Origin: an uncultured Acidobacteriia bacterium
GTDB lineage: Bacteria; Acidobacteriota; Terriglobia; Bryobacterales; Bryobacteraceae
Assembly: GCA_903907865.1 (NCBI GenBank)
Contig: CAIVPR010000158.1
Coordinates: 1-64,000, forward strand
Length of the DNA: 64,000 bases
Reading direction: 5' to 3'
The notes beneath the pieces were generated by a model. The model was not told the DNA's origin and ran no database searches. It was given only the letters and a program-made list of their open reading frames with translations. Below are positions 44,353-54,333 of the stretch, piece by piece (within the stretch, counting starts at the first letter, position 1; every line of letters begins with the position of its first letter). The translations under genes were made by a program, and so were the position numbers.

Positions 44353-44778
44353 ATGCCATCGCTTTTTCACTTGCACAACCATGCAAGTGTATGCGATTCT
44401 GAAAGAGCATTGGATTCACCGCCGGAAACACGTCACTCCTGCTCGGAGGAAGAACATAGACGATCTTCGGCGCTCCCGATACCCGACGGAATCGTCCTGC
44501 GCCGAGCGGCCCGGCTGCTGCGCGCGATGTCCGATCCCGAACGACTGAGCCTTCTGTTCCGGCTCGGAGGTGGAGCGGCCTGCGTTACAGAGTTGGCGGA
44601 AGCCGAGGGTGAGACACTGTCGACCATTTCGCAACGCCTCAGGGTGTTAAGGTCCGAATCGCTGGTCGTCCCGCACCGTCAAGGCAAGCACATCAGCTAC
44701 GCCTTGGCCGACCACCATGTGGCCGAATTGATTGAAACCGTGATGGCGCACGCGCGCGAAACAGGAAGAGGCGGCTGA
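44353..44778 (+). CDS. ArsR/SmtB-type metal-sensing repressor
   Basis: A 141-residue winged-helix regulator. The DNA-binding core is RRAARLLRAMSDPERLSLLF, then TELAEAEGETLSTISQRLRVLRSE. The last helix, YALADHHVAELIETVMAHAR, has the D-x-H ... H-x-x-E/H pattern of the alpha-5 Zn/Ni/Co site of SmtB and CzrA. The N-terminus (MPSLFHLHNHASVCD) is rich in His with one Cys and may give another metal site. It begins 45 bp before an OprB-like porin gene, which it likely controls, and may also act on the P1B ATPase. Confidence 0.85.
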   Translation: MPSLFHLHNHASVCDSERALDSPPETRHSCSEEEHRRSSALPIPDGIVLRRAARLLRAMSDPERLSLLFRLGGGAACVTELAEAEGETLSTISQRLRVLRSESLVVPHRQGKHISYALADHHVAELIETVMAHARETGRGG

Positions 44779-44823
44779 TCGATTGCCGGCATGCCTGAAG
44801 CGCCCGGAAAGGAAACGAAAGGC

Positions 44824-46164
44824 ATGCGAAACAAGAACCGGATCCTCCTCGCCCTTGCCGCGCAGGGATGGCTTTCCGCCCTGTCCGCACAGACGGACGC
44901 CGCAGCCACCTCGGAACGGTGGAACCTCTTCGCCCAAGCCACAGCCATCGGCCAGTACCACGGCACGTTTCCTTCGCCCTATTCCAGCCCATTCAGCCTC
45001 CAAAGCTATGCCGAACGCGATGTCTCTCTGACGACCACCCTGTTCCTTGGACTGCGCCTCGGAAAGGATACCGCGCTCTATTTCGACCCGGAAATCGCTG
45101 GTGGACGCGGTTTCAGCGGCGTGAACGGCCTCGCGAACTCGTCCAACGGCGAGTTGCCCCGTGTCGCGACCGCCACGCCGAAACCCTACGTGGCACGGCT
45201 CTACGTCTCGCACGACTTTGCCCTCGGCAAGGAAACGGAGGCTGTTGAGGCAGACGCCAACCAACTCGCCGGAACGCGTCCGGTTAAGCGTTACACCGTC
45301 ACGGTTGGACGATTCACGCTTACCGACTTCTTCGATAACAACCGCTACTCCCACGACCCCCGCAGCCAGTTCATCGGCTGGGGAGTGATGTACAACGGCG
45401 CGTGGGATTACCCGGCCGACGTGCGCGGGTACACCTGGGGCTGGGTCCACGAACTACATTTGCGGAACTGGTCGTTCCGCTATGCCAGCGCCGCGATGCC
45501 CCGTGAAGCCAACGGGCTGCGATTCGACCGCAGGCTCTTCCGCAACCGGGGTGACGTCTTTGAGGCCGAGTACCGGTATGACCTGCTGAAGCGACCCGGA
45601 ACAATTCGGGTCTTGAATTACGAGAATCACGCCGACGCGGGAACCTATTCCCAATCGCTGCAGTTGGCCGCCGCCACCAAGACCGTCCCCGACGTCACGG
45701 CCGCGCGCCGTAACGGAACGCTGAAGTACGGGTTCGGTGCCAATTTCGAGCATGAGTTGACGAAGGATCTGGGTGTGTTCGGGCGCCTCGGATGGAACGA
45801 CGGCAAGACGGAAAGCTTTGCCTTCACCGCCATCGACCGGTTGGCAACCATCGGCGTTTCGCTCAATGGCCGGGCTTGGCACAGGCGCTTTGACACAGTG
45901 GCCTCCGAGTTCACCGCAAGCGGCCTCTCCGCATCGCACGAGCTCTACTTGGAACAGGGCGGCCACGACTTCCTGATCGGCGACGGGCGGCTGAACTATG
46001 GAGCCGAGTCCATCTGGGAGAGCTACTACAACGCCCGGATGTTCCCAGGGTTCTCCGCGGGACTCGACCTGCAGCATGTGTCGAATCCGGCTTATAACCG
46101 CGACCGGGGCCCCGTCTGGATCCCGTCGCTACGGCTGCACATGGAATTCGGGCCGCACCGCTGA
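44824..46164 (+). CDS. OprB-like carbohydrate-selective porin family protein
   Basis: A 446-residue outer-membrane beta-barrel protein. Signal peptide NRILLALAAQGWLSALSAQ. The domain begins WNLFAQATAIGQYHGTFPSPYSS (the OprB start: 'hgqaT.v.q.~~~f.apY.g'), then TLFLGLRLGKDTALYFDPE, GRFTLTDFFDNNRYSHDPRS and GAWDYPADVRGYTWGW, and ends as an aromatic barrel strand LRLHMEFGPHR. ATG 44824 has GGAAAGG upstream. Adjacent ArsR-type regulator suggests metal-responsive expression of this pore; its cargo is unknown. Confidence 0.85.
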   Translation: MRNKNRILLALAAQGWLSALSAQTDAAATSERWNLFAQATAIGQYHGTFPSPYSSPFSLQSYAERDVSLTTTLFLGLRLGKDTALYFDPEIAGGRGFSGVNGLANSSNGELPRVATATPKPYVARLYVSHDFALGKETEAVEADANQLAGTRPVKRYTVTVGRFTLTDFFDNNRYSHDPRSQFIGWGVMYNGAWDYPADVRGYTWGWVHELHLRNWSFRYASAAMPREANGLRFDRRLFRNRGDVFEAEYRYDLLKRPGTIRVLNYENHADAGTYSQSLQLAAATKTVPDVTAARRNGTLKYGFGANFEHELTKDLGVFGRLGWNDGKTESFAFTAIDRLATIGVSLNGRAWHRRFDTVASEFTASGLSASHELYLEQGGHDFLIGDGRLNYGAESIWESYYNARMFPGFSAGLDLQHVSNPAYNRDRGPVWIPSLRLHMEFGPHR

Positions 46165-46238
46165 AACCTCTGGTCCGGCGACACGTCCGAATGATTCATC
46201 CGAGAAACGGCAGTTGGCCGAGCAGCAGGCGCGCGCTC

Positions 46239-46277
46239 GGTTCCCCGAAAAAACGCTCCCTCGCGGTCGCGGCTCGG
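46239..46277. repeat. REPIN-like element, copy C (one arm)
   Basis: GGTTCCCCGAAAAAACGCTC then CCTCGCGGTCGCGGCTCGG matches the left arm of the hairpins at 25880 and 39257. The right arm is absent here. Confidence 0.75.
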
Positions 46278-46327
46278 AAGAATCATGAGCGGAAGAGCTG
46301 ATCTCCGGTTGCAGCCAGACAAGAAAT

Positions 46328-46360
46328 GCGAAGGCCCCGGATCGCTCCGGGGCCTTCGCT
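46328..46360 (-). terminator. Intrinsic terminator of rpmB
   Basis: GCGAAGGCCCCGGA and TCCGGGGCCTTCGC form a 14-bp perfect stem with a 4-base loop 26 bp past the rpmB stop, followed on the minus strand by ATTTCTTG. Confidence 0.85.
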
Positions 46361-46385
46361 GACGTTCAATTTCGTGTGTCGGAGA

Positions 46386-46577
46386 CTACGCGACTTTTTG
46401 GACTTTGTTGTTCTTGATGCACGAGGTGCACAAGCGAATCCGCTTGCCAGCGCCGTTGATGAGAGCGCGAACCCTCTGCAGGTTCACATTCCAACGACGA
46501 TTGGTCACGTTGTGCGCGTGGCTAACCTTATGCCCGAACTGGGGACCCTTGCCGCAAACTTCACAAACCTTTGCCAT
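46386..46577 (-). CDS. rpmB: 50S ribosomal protein L28
   Basis: A 63-residue large-subunit protein, normal length. The zinc-ribbon start [20 protein letters not shown] keeps CxxC and the second pair is [11 protein letters not shown]. The centre reads [16 protein letters not shown]. Zinc-type L28 is usual in acidobacteria. It stands alone with its own terminator. Bracketed by the REPIN-like copy C and a cupin gene. Confidence 0.97.
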   Translation of the reverse strand: MAKVCEVCGKGPQFGHKVSHAHNVTNRRWNVNLQRVRALINGAGKRIRLCTSCIKNNKVQKVA

Positions 46578-46659
46578 GGTGACTGAAAAACTCCTGGGGG
46601 ATGGAAATGCCCCAGTCCAACCGGTCCGGGCGCAAAAACCTAGTGTACCACAAACGCCG

Positions 46660-47316
46660 CTAATACTTCAGCTCGGTGACTAGAATCTCCACCTTGTGGT
46701 CAGTCATGTTGACCTCGCTGTGCTTGGCCCCGCCCCGGGCAACGATGTCGCCGGCCTTGTACGGCGTTTCCTCCACCTTGCCGTCAGCCGAGGTGGTCTT
46801 TGTCCGGGCGTCGGTCAGGTACAGGATGATGCGATTCAACTGATGCTCGTGCAGCGGGGCGGACTCGTGGGGCCCGAAGGTGACCCGGATGACACGCACC
46901 TGGTCGTTTTCCAGCACCACCTTGTAGTGCTTGGGATCTACCTTGGGCGGATCGAGCGCCGTCGTGATGGTCTTCCCCGCCCCGGGCTTCTTCAGCTCGA
47001 TCTCGACGATGTTGACCGGCTTCGCCGAGACGACCTCGGCGGCGTGCACGCCTTCCTGGCCACTCCACTTCACCTCGTTGTCGCCGAACTTGAGGACCGA
47101 CTTCCGGCCGCCCTCGTACTCGAAATTCTGCACGCCGGCGTTCCGGTAGATCATGACCCGGTTTACCTTGTGGTCGTGCATCTTGGTCTTCTCGTGCGGC
47201 TGGACAACGACGTCGAGGACCCGGACGTCGTCGTTGTCGATGGGACGCTTGATGATCTCTTCGGCAAAGAGGCCGCCGACCGCAAACAAGGAAAGGAGTA
47301 GAACGGTGTTTCGCAT
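46660..47316 (-). CDS. Secreted double-cupin-like protein
   Basis: A 218-residue exported protein. Signal peptide [17 protein letters not shown]. Two cupin-like halves show the metal-binding His pattern: [27 protein letters not shown] first and [29 protein letters not shown] second. These are similar to each other, so the protein arose from a duplication. Function in the periplasm is unknown. ATG 47316 marks the signal peptide; the frame is open to 47421. Confidence 0.75.
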   Translation of the reverse strand: MRNTVLLLSLFAVGGLFAEEIIKRPIDNDDVRVLDVVVQPHEKTKMHDHKVNRVMIYRNAGVQNFEYEGGRKSVLKFGDNEVKWSGQEGVHAAEVVSAKPVNIVEIELKKPGAGKTITTALDPPKVDPKHYKVVLENDQVRVIRVTFGPHESAPLHEHQLNRIILYLTDARTKTTSADGKVEETPYKAGDIVARGGAKHSEVNMTDHKVEILVTELKY

Positions 47317-47354
47317 GGGGATTGCCGTAATTCTATCCCAAGCGCTCGCGCCAC

Positions 47355-47987
47355 TCAACGGGCGATGGTCTGGAAGGCGAATTCTCGACCGTGTCCCTTG
47401 GTGAAAGCCAGACGGATCCACAGCAGGGCGAACGGTTCCAGAAGGCGAGACTGAGTCAGAGGCCCGGCGTCCTGCGCGTCAAAGCCCAGTTCGACGGCTA
47501 GGTCGTGGACCGTGACCTTGGCGTCCACGTCGTCGCCGCAATAGAACAGAAGCGCCTTGTGCCCGGCGATGGCCGGATCCGCCATGATGTTGTAGCCCAC
47601 CGTGTTGAACGCCTTGACGACCTTCGCACCAGGGGCCCATGAGGCAACCAGTTCGCCGCCCGACGTCGAAGTGCCGACCTCAAGACCCGCGAGGTTCGGC
47701 AAAAGTGGGTTGGTGGCGTCGATCAGAAGCTTGCCTTCCAAGTTTCCGGCCGACTCCAAGATCTGCCTGGTGGCTGGCCAGGGGGTGGCGAGGACGAGCA
47801 CGTCGCTTCCCGCAGCCGTTTCGGCAACGGTTGCCGCGGCGGCAGTCGGGCCCGCCGCCGACACCAGCGCAGTCATCTCATCCGACTGCGGATTCCGCGA
47901 ACTGAATGTCACATGGTGACCGCCCTGCGCCCAGCGGGTGCCCAAAGTTCCGCCGACGTTGCCGGCTCCAATGATTCCGATTCTCAT
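47355..47987 (-). CDS. NADPH-dependent F420 reductase-like oxidoreductase
   Basis: A 210-residue Rossmann protein of the F420-type NADP oxidoreductase family ('NAD(P)-binding, coenzyme F420-dependent'). Features are IGIIGAGNVGGTLGTRWAQG (dinucleotide site), VTFSSRNPQSDEM, DVLVLATPWPATRQILESAG, LIDATNPLLPN and KVVKAFNTVGYNIMADP. Many such proteins outside F420-using microbes have unknown substrates. It is divergent from the S53 protease gene with about 95 bp between starts. Confidence 0.85.
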   Translation of the reverse strand: MRIGIIGAGNVGGTLGTRWAQGGHHVTFSSRNPQSDEMTALVSAAGPTAAAATVAETAAGSDVLVLATPWPATRQILESAGNLEGKLLIDATNPLLPNLAGLEVGTSTSGGELVASWAPGAKVVKAFNTVGYNIMADPAIAGHKALLFYCGDDVDAKVTVHDLAVELGFDAQDAGPLTQSRLLEPFALLWIRLAFTKGHGREFAFQTIAR

Positions 47988-48083
47988 TCTGCTCCATGGA
48001 TCACCGACAGTGGGCGTCGGTTGCAAGAAACTTCGACTGTCGCGGCGACCGTAGAAGCCGTTGCGATACTGTGGATAACACCC

Positions 48084-51000
48084 ATGTCGCAACGAAAACT
48101 GCAGAGCAGCGGTCGAATTGTCCCCTTAACAACAGCACTTTCGGTCCTCGCCGCGGTTGTATGCGTGTCGTCGCTTGGGGCGGCGAACCGGATCACCGAC
48201 GCCGTGGACCCGGCGAGGACGATTGTCCTGAAGGGGCGGGCCCATCCGCTCGCCAGACCCGAGTTCGACCACGGCCCGGTCGCCGGCACCAAAGCTATCC
48301 AATACGCGTCGATCTATTTCAAGCCGGTCGAAGGCTTGGAGACGTTCCTGGAGGAGCAGCGGAATCCGTCCTCGCCGAATTATCAGCGGTGGCTGACGCC
48401 GGAACAGTTCGGCGACCGATTCGGACTGACCACGGACGACGCGGCCAAGGTGGCGGCATGGCTGCGGTCCCGCGGGCTCCAAGTGCACGACGTAGCGCGC
48501 GGGAGGCAGTGGATCTCGTTCTCCGGCAGTGCGGCGCAGGTCGCTGCGGCGTTCCAGACGGAACTGCGGCAATTCGAAGTCGGCGGGGAAACGCACTTCG
48601 CGATGGCCAAGGACCCGGCGGTTCCGGCGGCGCTCGCGCATCTTGTTTCGAATCTGGGCGGTCTGGACGACTTCGGGCCCAAGCCCATGTACAAGCTCGC
48701 ACCGGAGAGCGGCACCGGCAGCGGGCAGTTCCAGCCGCGCGAAACTACCGGGGCAAACCATTACCTCGCGCCGGATGATCTGTCCACAATCTACAATGTC
48801 ACGCCCCTATACCAAGCCGGGATCGACGGTACTGGCCAAAAGATTGCGGTGATCGGTCAAACCGACGTCAACATCTCTGACATGCGGGCGTACCGCACGC
48901 GCTTCAGCCTCCCTCCGAACGACCCGCAGGTGGTGCTGTTCGGTCCCGATCCGGGCGTCAGCAGCGGGGACCAGCACGAATCGAACCTCGACCTTCAAGT
49001 CGCCGGGGCCATCGCCCGAAACGCCACTATCATTTTTGCCACATCCACCAGCATTCGGACCTCGGCGCAGTATGCGGTGGACCAGAATCTGGCACCGATC
49101 ATGACCCTCAGCTACGGGTATTGCGCGAACGCGACGCGAGACACCTACCGAGCCATCGCCCAGCAAGCGAACGCGCAGGGCATCACATGGATGACGTCCG
49201 CCGGGGACTTCGGCGCGGCCACCTGCGATGACGGAAATCCCACGCCGCAAGCGACCCACGGTCCGGGGGCATCCTACCCCGCCGACGTCCCCGAGATCAC
49301 GGCGGTGGGAGGGACCCAGTTCGATGACACGAACGGCAACTGGTGGGCAGTGGCCAACTCGGCGACACGCGCCTCGGCGCTTGGCTACATACCGGAAAAG
49401 GCATGGAACGAGTTCAGCAAGTACGCGGTCGAAGCAGGCGGGGGCCCGAGCCTGCTCTACCCAAAGCCGCTTTGGCAAACGGGCCCGGGAGTACCAAACG
49501 ACCCGGCGCGTGACACGCCGGACATCTCGTTCACAGCCTCGGTCTATGACGGCTACGAGTGCATTTACAACGGCGGCGTCGTGCACTTTGGAGGCACGTC
49601 GGCGTCCTCACCGTTATTCGCAAGCATGATTGCGCTCCTCAACCACGCCCAAGCCATCAAGGACCCGAAGGCTCCGGTGGGACTGGGCAACATCAATCCA
49701 ACGTTGTACCGAATGGCGCAGACCACCACCGGAGTGTTCCACGACATCGTGAACGGCGACAACAAGCTGCCGTGTGCGCAGGGAAGCCCAAGTTGCGTCG
49801 ACGGTCTGCTGGGCGATGCGGCGGGCCCCGGTTACGATCTAGCCACCGGTTTGGGCTCCATGGACATTGCCCAATTCGTCGGCCAGTGGGCGTCGGTAGT
49901 GAACAGCACGACCACGCTTTCGGCATCGCCGGCAACGTACGCCATCGATGGAACGGTCCAGTTGACCGCCACCGTGACAGGCTCGGGCCCAGTGCCGACG
50001 GGCAGTGTCACGTTTATCGGCAACGATGTTACGTTGGGCACAGTCACCTTGGTACCGGGCGACAAGGCCTCTACAGCCTCGCTGACCGTCGCCGGCGGGC
50101 TGCTTGCACCGGGTAACGGAGCGATCTCCGCAACCTACGTCGGTGACGGGAACTACTCGGCGTCAAGCGGGACGACAAGCGTGAAGCTCCAGATTCCGGC
50201 CACCGGTTCCATGATGGTGATTTCCGTTACGCCCAATCCTGTCCGGCAAGTTGGCACGACTTGGCCATACTCAGTCCTATTCACCGAAAAGGCGGGAGTC
50301 CCAACCACCCTTACCGCTTACACCATCAACGGCGTCGACAACTTTTCGGGGATCCGCACGTCGGCAAAGATTGCCGCCAACGGAAGCACTGGCGGCGCAA
50401 GTTCGGGCTCGGGCATCACGCCGCCCCTGAACCGGACCTTCCACTTGGAGGGACTGGACGCCGATGGTACTACTTGGAAGCGAGATTTGGTCGTTCCGTT
50501 CCTGGCTGGCGTTGCGGGCAATTTGGTGCCGTCGATGAACCTGAACGCCGCACCGGCAACAGTCCAACGCAATCCGCAGGCCGATCCTTCCTGCCAGTGG
50601 CAGCAGCGGCTAACGCTCCGAGAAACCAGCGGCGGCTACATGTACCTTTCCTCACTGAATGTGGCCGGCACGTCGCTAACATCTCAAATTCCAACCCTGT
50701 TCGGAACCACAAGACTAGCCCCTTGGGGGATGCTCACGGCCACCGTTTGTTTCGCGACGGCCCCGAGTGGCACCACGGGCACTGCGACGGTTTCCGCCGT
50801 CAGCGAGGATTTCGGCACGACGGTTACGGCCTCGGCACCGGCGGCATTCGTGGCCGCGCCAGCCTCGGCGTCGGCGTTTTCCGTCTCCGTGCCGTCCATC
50901 GCGATGGTGGCGTCCGGTAGTGGAACCGCGTCGGTGGACCTCCAATTCGCGGGCGGCACACCGTCATGGAAGGCCACGGTACTGGCTCCGGGCACGCAGA

Positions 51001-51833
51001 ACTGGCTGACGCAGGGGAGCAGTTCGGGCACCGGCCCGTCGACGCTCCAACTGCAGGCCAACGCGGCGGGCCTCTCGAAGGGGGCGTACAACGCGCTGGT
51101 TTCCGTCGAAGCTACGAATTCGGTGCCGCAGGTGATCCAAATCCCCGTCGCGTTCGTGGTGGGCGATTCCCCGGACATCACGATTTCGGGCATCGGCAAC
51201 GCGGCATCGGGGGCGCAGGTCTTCTCCCCGGGACAGTTGGCTGCGGTTTACGGAACCGGGCTGGCGTCGGCGCTTCAGATCGCGGCGGTCCAGCCCCTGC
51301 CCTTCACGTTCAGCGGGACCTCGGCTACGGTGAACGGCGTTTCGGCGCCGTTGTGGTTTGTCTCTCCGACCCAGATCAATTTGCAGATCCCGTTCGAGGC
51401 TTCCGCAGGCACGGCGACCCTGGCGATCAACAACGGCGGAAAGGTGGCGGCCTACAACATCCAGATCGGTCCGGCGGCACCGGGGATATTCACCGACCTG
51501 AGCAAGAATATGGTGCCGATTGCCAGTGGAACGCCCGGGCAAACGATCTTCGGATTCATCACCGGCGACGGCGACCTGACTCCCACTATCGCGACGGGCG
51601 CGACCAATCCCTCGTCCAAAACGTTCCCGAAATCGCGGCAGACGGTGACCATGACGATAGGGGGCGAGAACGCGCCTGTGGTTTTCAACGGCTTGGTGAA
51701 TGGGCTGATTGGCGTGACGCAGGTTAATTTCACGATTCCGGCGGACGCCAAGGTTGGTCCGCAACCGGTGGTGGTCACGGTCGGGGGAGTGTCCAGCGTC
51801 CCGGCGACGATCACGGTGACTGCGCCCAAGTAG
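48084..51833 (+). CDS. Very large secreted S53 (kumamolisin-like) protease with Ig-like and TIGR03437 modules
   Basis: A 1249-residue exported protein. A signal peptide (TALSVLAAVVCVSSLGAA) precedes a Pro-kumamolisin propeptide (YQRWLTPEQFGDRFGLTTDD, RGLQVHDVARGRQWISFSG). The S53 domain has Glu and Asp in DQHESNLDLQVAGAIA, and the Ser in VHFGGTSASSPLFASMIALL, the GTSxSxP signature; FHDIVNGDN holds the Ca-binding Asp region. Then come beta-sandwich repeats (VTGSGPVPTGSVTFIGNDVT) and the TIGR03437 module (AAVYGTGLASALQ, LWFVSPTQINLQIPFEA, QVNFTIPADAKVG). The ATG at 48084 starts the signal peptide. Confidence 0.9.
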   Translation: MSQRKLQSSGRIVPLTTALSVLAAVVCVSSLGAANRITDAVDPARTIVLKGRAHPLARPEFDHGPVAGTKAIQYASIYFKPVEGLETFLEEQRNPSSPNYQRWLTPEQFGDRFGLTTDDAAKVAAWLRSRGLQVHDVARGRQWISFSGSAAQVAAAFQTELRQFEVGGETHFAMAKDPAVPAALAHLVSNLGGLDDFGPKPMYKLAPESGTGSGQFQPRETTGANHYLAPDDLSTIYNVTPLYQAGIDGTGQKIAVIGQTDVNISDMRAYRTRFSLPPNDPQVVLFGPDPGVSSGDQHESNLDLQVAGAIARNATIIFATSTSIRTSAQYAVDQNLAPIMTLSYGYCANATRDTYRAIAQQANAQGITWMTSAGDFGAATCDDGNPTPQATHGPGASYPADVPEITAVGGTQFDDTNGNWWAVANSATRASALGYIPEKAWNEFSKYAVEAGGGPSLLYPKPLWQTGPGVPNDPARDTPDISFTASVYDGYECIYNGGVVHFGGTSASSPLFASMIALLNHAQAIKDPKAPVGLGNINPTLYRMAQTTTGVFHDIVNGDNKLPCAQGSPSCVDGLLGDAAGPGYDLATGLGSMDIAQFVGQWASVVNSTTTLSASPATYAIDGTVQLTATVTGSGPVPTGSVTFIGNDVTLGTVTLVPGDKASTASLTVAGGLLAPGNGAISATYVGDGNYSASSGTTSVKLQIPATGSMMVISVTPNPVRQVGTTWPYSVLFTEKAGVPTTLTAYTINGVDNFSGIRTSAKIAANGSTGGASSGSGITPPLNRTFHLEGLDADGTTWKRDLVVPFLAGVAGNLVPSMNLNAAPATVQRNPQADPSCQWQQRLTLRETSGGYMYLSSLNVAGTSLTSQIPTLFGTTRLAPWGMLTATVCFATAPSGTTGTATVSAVSEDFGTTVTASAPAAFVAAPASASAFSVSVPSIAMVASGSGTASVDLQFAGGTPSWKATVLAPGTQNWLTQGSSSGTGPSTLQLQANAAGLSKGAYNALVSVEATNSVPQVIQIPVAFVVGDSPDITISGIGNAASGAQVFSPGQLAAVYGTGLASALQIAAVQPLPFTFSGTSATVNGVSAPLWFVSPTQINLQIPFEASAGTATLAINNGGKVAAYNIQIGPAAPGIFTDLSKNMVPIASGTPGQTIFGFITGDGDLTPTIATGATNPSSKTFPKSRQTVTMTIGGENAPVVFNGLVNGLIGVTQVNFTIPADAKVGPQPVVVTVGGVSSVPATITVTAPK

Positions 51834-51929
51834 GTGTTGGTGGGCCGCTGGCGGCGGGACATTGGCGTGGGCTGCGGCGCTGCAGTGGGAGATGTGTGGC
51901 GTTGCGGGCTTGGGGGTGTCCGACAACTC

Positions 51930-52655
51930 GCAAGTTATTGATTCTGTGTGATCGGCTCGTGCGCCCGGGGTGGATCGAGAGGCAGGTTCGGGGGTCAGAA
52001 CAGAGCCGAACAGACCCAATAAGTCTTCGGCAACGGCACCTTCGGGGTCGGCGGGGGGTGGAATGACTGGGCGGTCGTACTTACCCTGGTAGAAGGGGTC
52101 TTCAGGGACTACGGTGGCGTTCGGCTTGGGCTGGGTCTTGGCCTGTGTTGCCCTCAGACGGAGGATGGTGGCCAACGCGTTGTGAAAATCGCGGTTGTGG
52201 CGGGCGGCGTCTCGGGAAAGCTGGGGGAGAACCTTGGAGGTGTCGACCAGTTCGCGGTAGCCGAGGGCGTTGCGGAAGGCGACTGGGCTGTGGTCGGGGT
52301 GCGGGGCTCCGGCATCGGGGGCGGGTTGGGGGAGAAGTGGCTGGGGAATGGTGTTGTAGGAGTGGTCGAGGAGTCGGGCCTCGAGGACGCCGAGGCGGTC
52401 GCGTCGCTAGGACGCGGCGACCATGTCGTTGACCAGGAACTTCTCGAGATGCCCGACCGGTTGGAACTCGCGGTGGTAGCGGCGCGCGTAACGGATAAAC
52501 TGTTTGCGGTCCTCGCAGGCGAGGAGGACTTCGTCGGCAAGTTTCCCGTGGCGGGAGGCATTTTGAGCGCAGACGGATTTTCCTTCGGGCGTAAGTGGGC
52601 CGGTGGATTTTTGCGCGTTCTGCCGGTTGGCTGCGAGTTGTCGTTCCGTGGGCAT
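51930..52655 (-). pseudogene. 'TPEGKxxxxxNxxKHG' family gene with an in-frame stop
   Basis: Reads MPTERQLAANRQNAQKSTGP then LTPEGKSVCAQNASRHGKLA, EFQPVGHLEKFLVNDMVAAS, then TAG at 52407-52409, and then in the same frame RRDRLGVLEARLLDHSY and DFHNALATILRLRATQ. In this common family of unknown function, the motif is LV-DM-AAAWR-DR, so TAG stands for a tryptophan codon TGG. The C-terminal part has a further long Pro-rich extension without a natural end (to about 51930). The gene is a recent nonsense pseudogene. Confidence 0.7.
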
Positions 52656-52797
52656 TGGGGGTTCCTCCGAGCTGGAGTATGCCATACCGGGTGGGGGAAA
52701 ACGAACTCGGAGTAGTGGATGTTGTTGATTTGGTTGGAAATATAGTTTGTGAATGTGGTGGCCGTTGCCCGTGTGGCGATGCAGCATCCGTACGATC

Positions 52798-54300
52798 ATG
52801 TCAGCGAGACCAGACCCCGAGGGTGCGCTGCAGGCCTTCGAGCACTACAACTCGGGGCGCTCGCACGTGTTCCCAGAGGCGGAGTTCCACGGTTCTCTCA
52901 ACGGGCCGGACACTGTCACGGCGGTACATTCAGCCGAGGGCGCGTACCCCTCCGGCTACAATATGTCGTACCTCAACGAGGCCGAGGCTTTCATCCAAGG
53001 CGGCAGCTACGGTGATGTCCAAGGCTCGATCGGTCCCTTCGTGGCGAAGGTCGACCCGCAGACGATTGCGCCCGTCTGGTTCACGCAACTGGTGAACACC
53101 GAGCAGACGCAGGAATGGGACTACCCCGGCGCGATGGCGATCCTGAACGACGGCTATATCTACGTCGTATCAGGCTACCGCATCTTCAAGGTCGACCCGG
53201 CTGACGGGCACGTCGTCCACACGCTCGTGCTCCCGACGATGGTGTACATGCCCAACAACACCCAGCCGCAGACCTATGCGACGACCCTCACGGACAACTC
53301 GGTCAACACCTCCAACAACGGCCTCAACGCTCTTCCGGACGGCACCATCGTTGTAAAGTCGCTGTACCGCGTGGCCGGTGCACGCTGAACGGGCCGTCCG
53401 CGGTGCTGAATTGCCCCAACAACCGGAATGTGCCGCAGTCCAACCTGATCTCCGTCGACCCGACCACGATGCAGATCATCGACAACATCACGCTACCAGC
53501 CCCAGCCGGGGCGCGGCCCACCATCACGCGCTACCGCGCCGTCGACTACGTGTACCTCCTCGAGAAGACATCCAACCCGGTGCGCTACTCGGTGACCAAC
53601 GGCATCTTCACCCTCGATACGTCGTGGACTCCACCGGCGGTCGTCAACGCCGGCCAGCAACCCGGTGGCTCGCTCATCGTCATGAACGACTGGATCGTCG
53701 GGGCCACCAACACCGTCCCGGCGACCGGTGCATTGACAACATTCGCCATCCACCAAGGCGACGCGTCGATTTACTATTCAGTGCAGCCATAATTGGACGA
53801 CCCCGTGGCCCCCGAGTTGGCGGCGGCATTCGCAACCGCGTCCCCAGGCGGGCTGGCAGCCGTTAGCTGGGCCGGAATGTCGCTCGAGGCCGACCCCGAG
53901 AAGGGTCTCTTCTACGGCGTGGAGACGCTCTCCCGGAAGGTGGCCGCGTTCCGGATCACCGGGTCCGGCATCGCGACAGTTTGGAAGGAAACGCAGACCA
54001 CAACCGAGTGGGCGACTCTGATCGGCCCCAAGGAGCAACGGGTCTGGCTTGGTACGGATATTCCCGGCGGCGAGATCCCCGGCAAGCCGCCCGCCAAATA
54101 CGAAAGCGACATAGTGGTCTGGCGCGACGCGGGCACGGGCCGGGAGCTTGCCCGCTCCGAGCGGTCCCGCGGATAACGCAGGGCACCCCAGTGCAGCCCG
54201 GCTACTGCGGCAGCATGTATTTACCCGGTGCGCTGGGGATGCTCGTCAAGCTGACGCCCGCCCCAAGTGCACCTGAGGCCGTCGGGCCGCACTCGAACTG
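52798..54300 (+). pseudogene. Secreted or cytoplasmic beta-propeller-like protein, broken by frameshifts
   Basis: Three open blocks continue each other: PDPEGALQAFEHYNSGRSHV ... VVKSLYRVAG (52798-53380), then TLNGPSAVLNCPNNRN ... YYSVQP (53380-53792), then LDDPVAPELAAAFA ... RELARSER (to about 54165), then ITQGTPVQPGYCGSMYLP (to 54300). Lesions are a 1-base loss near 53380, an in-frame TAA at 53790 and a frameshift near 54165. Repeats such as AKVDPQTIAPVWF, FKVDPADGHVVHTL and ISVDPTTMQIIDNI, spaced by about 60 residues, suggest a beta-propeller. Gene cannot be functional as one chain. Confidence 0.7.
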
Positions 54301-54333
54301 ACCGCACGGATGGCTCCACGGAGGATAAAACAA

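Noticed and set aside
42729-52409. TAG read as sense codon (recoding) because of in-frame TAG in csm4 and at 52407
   Set aside because: Many intact genes here end in TAG, e.g. at 8011, 35725 and 51831, so TAG is a normal stop.
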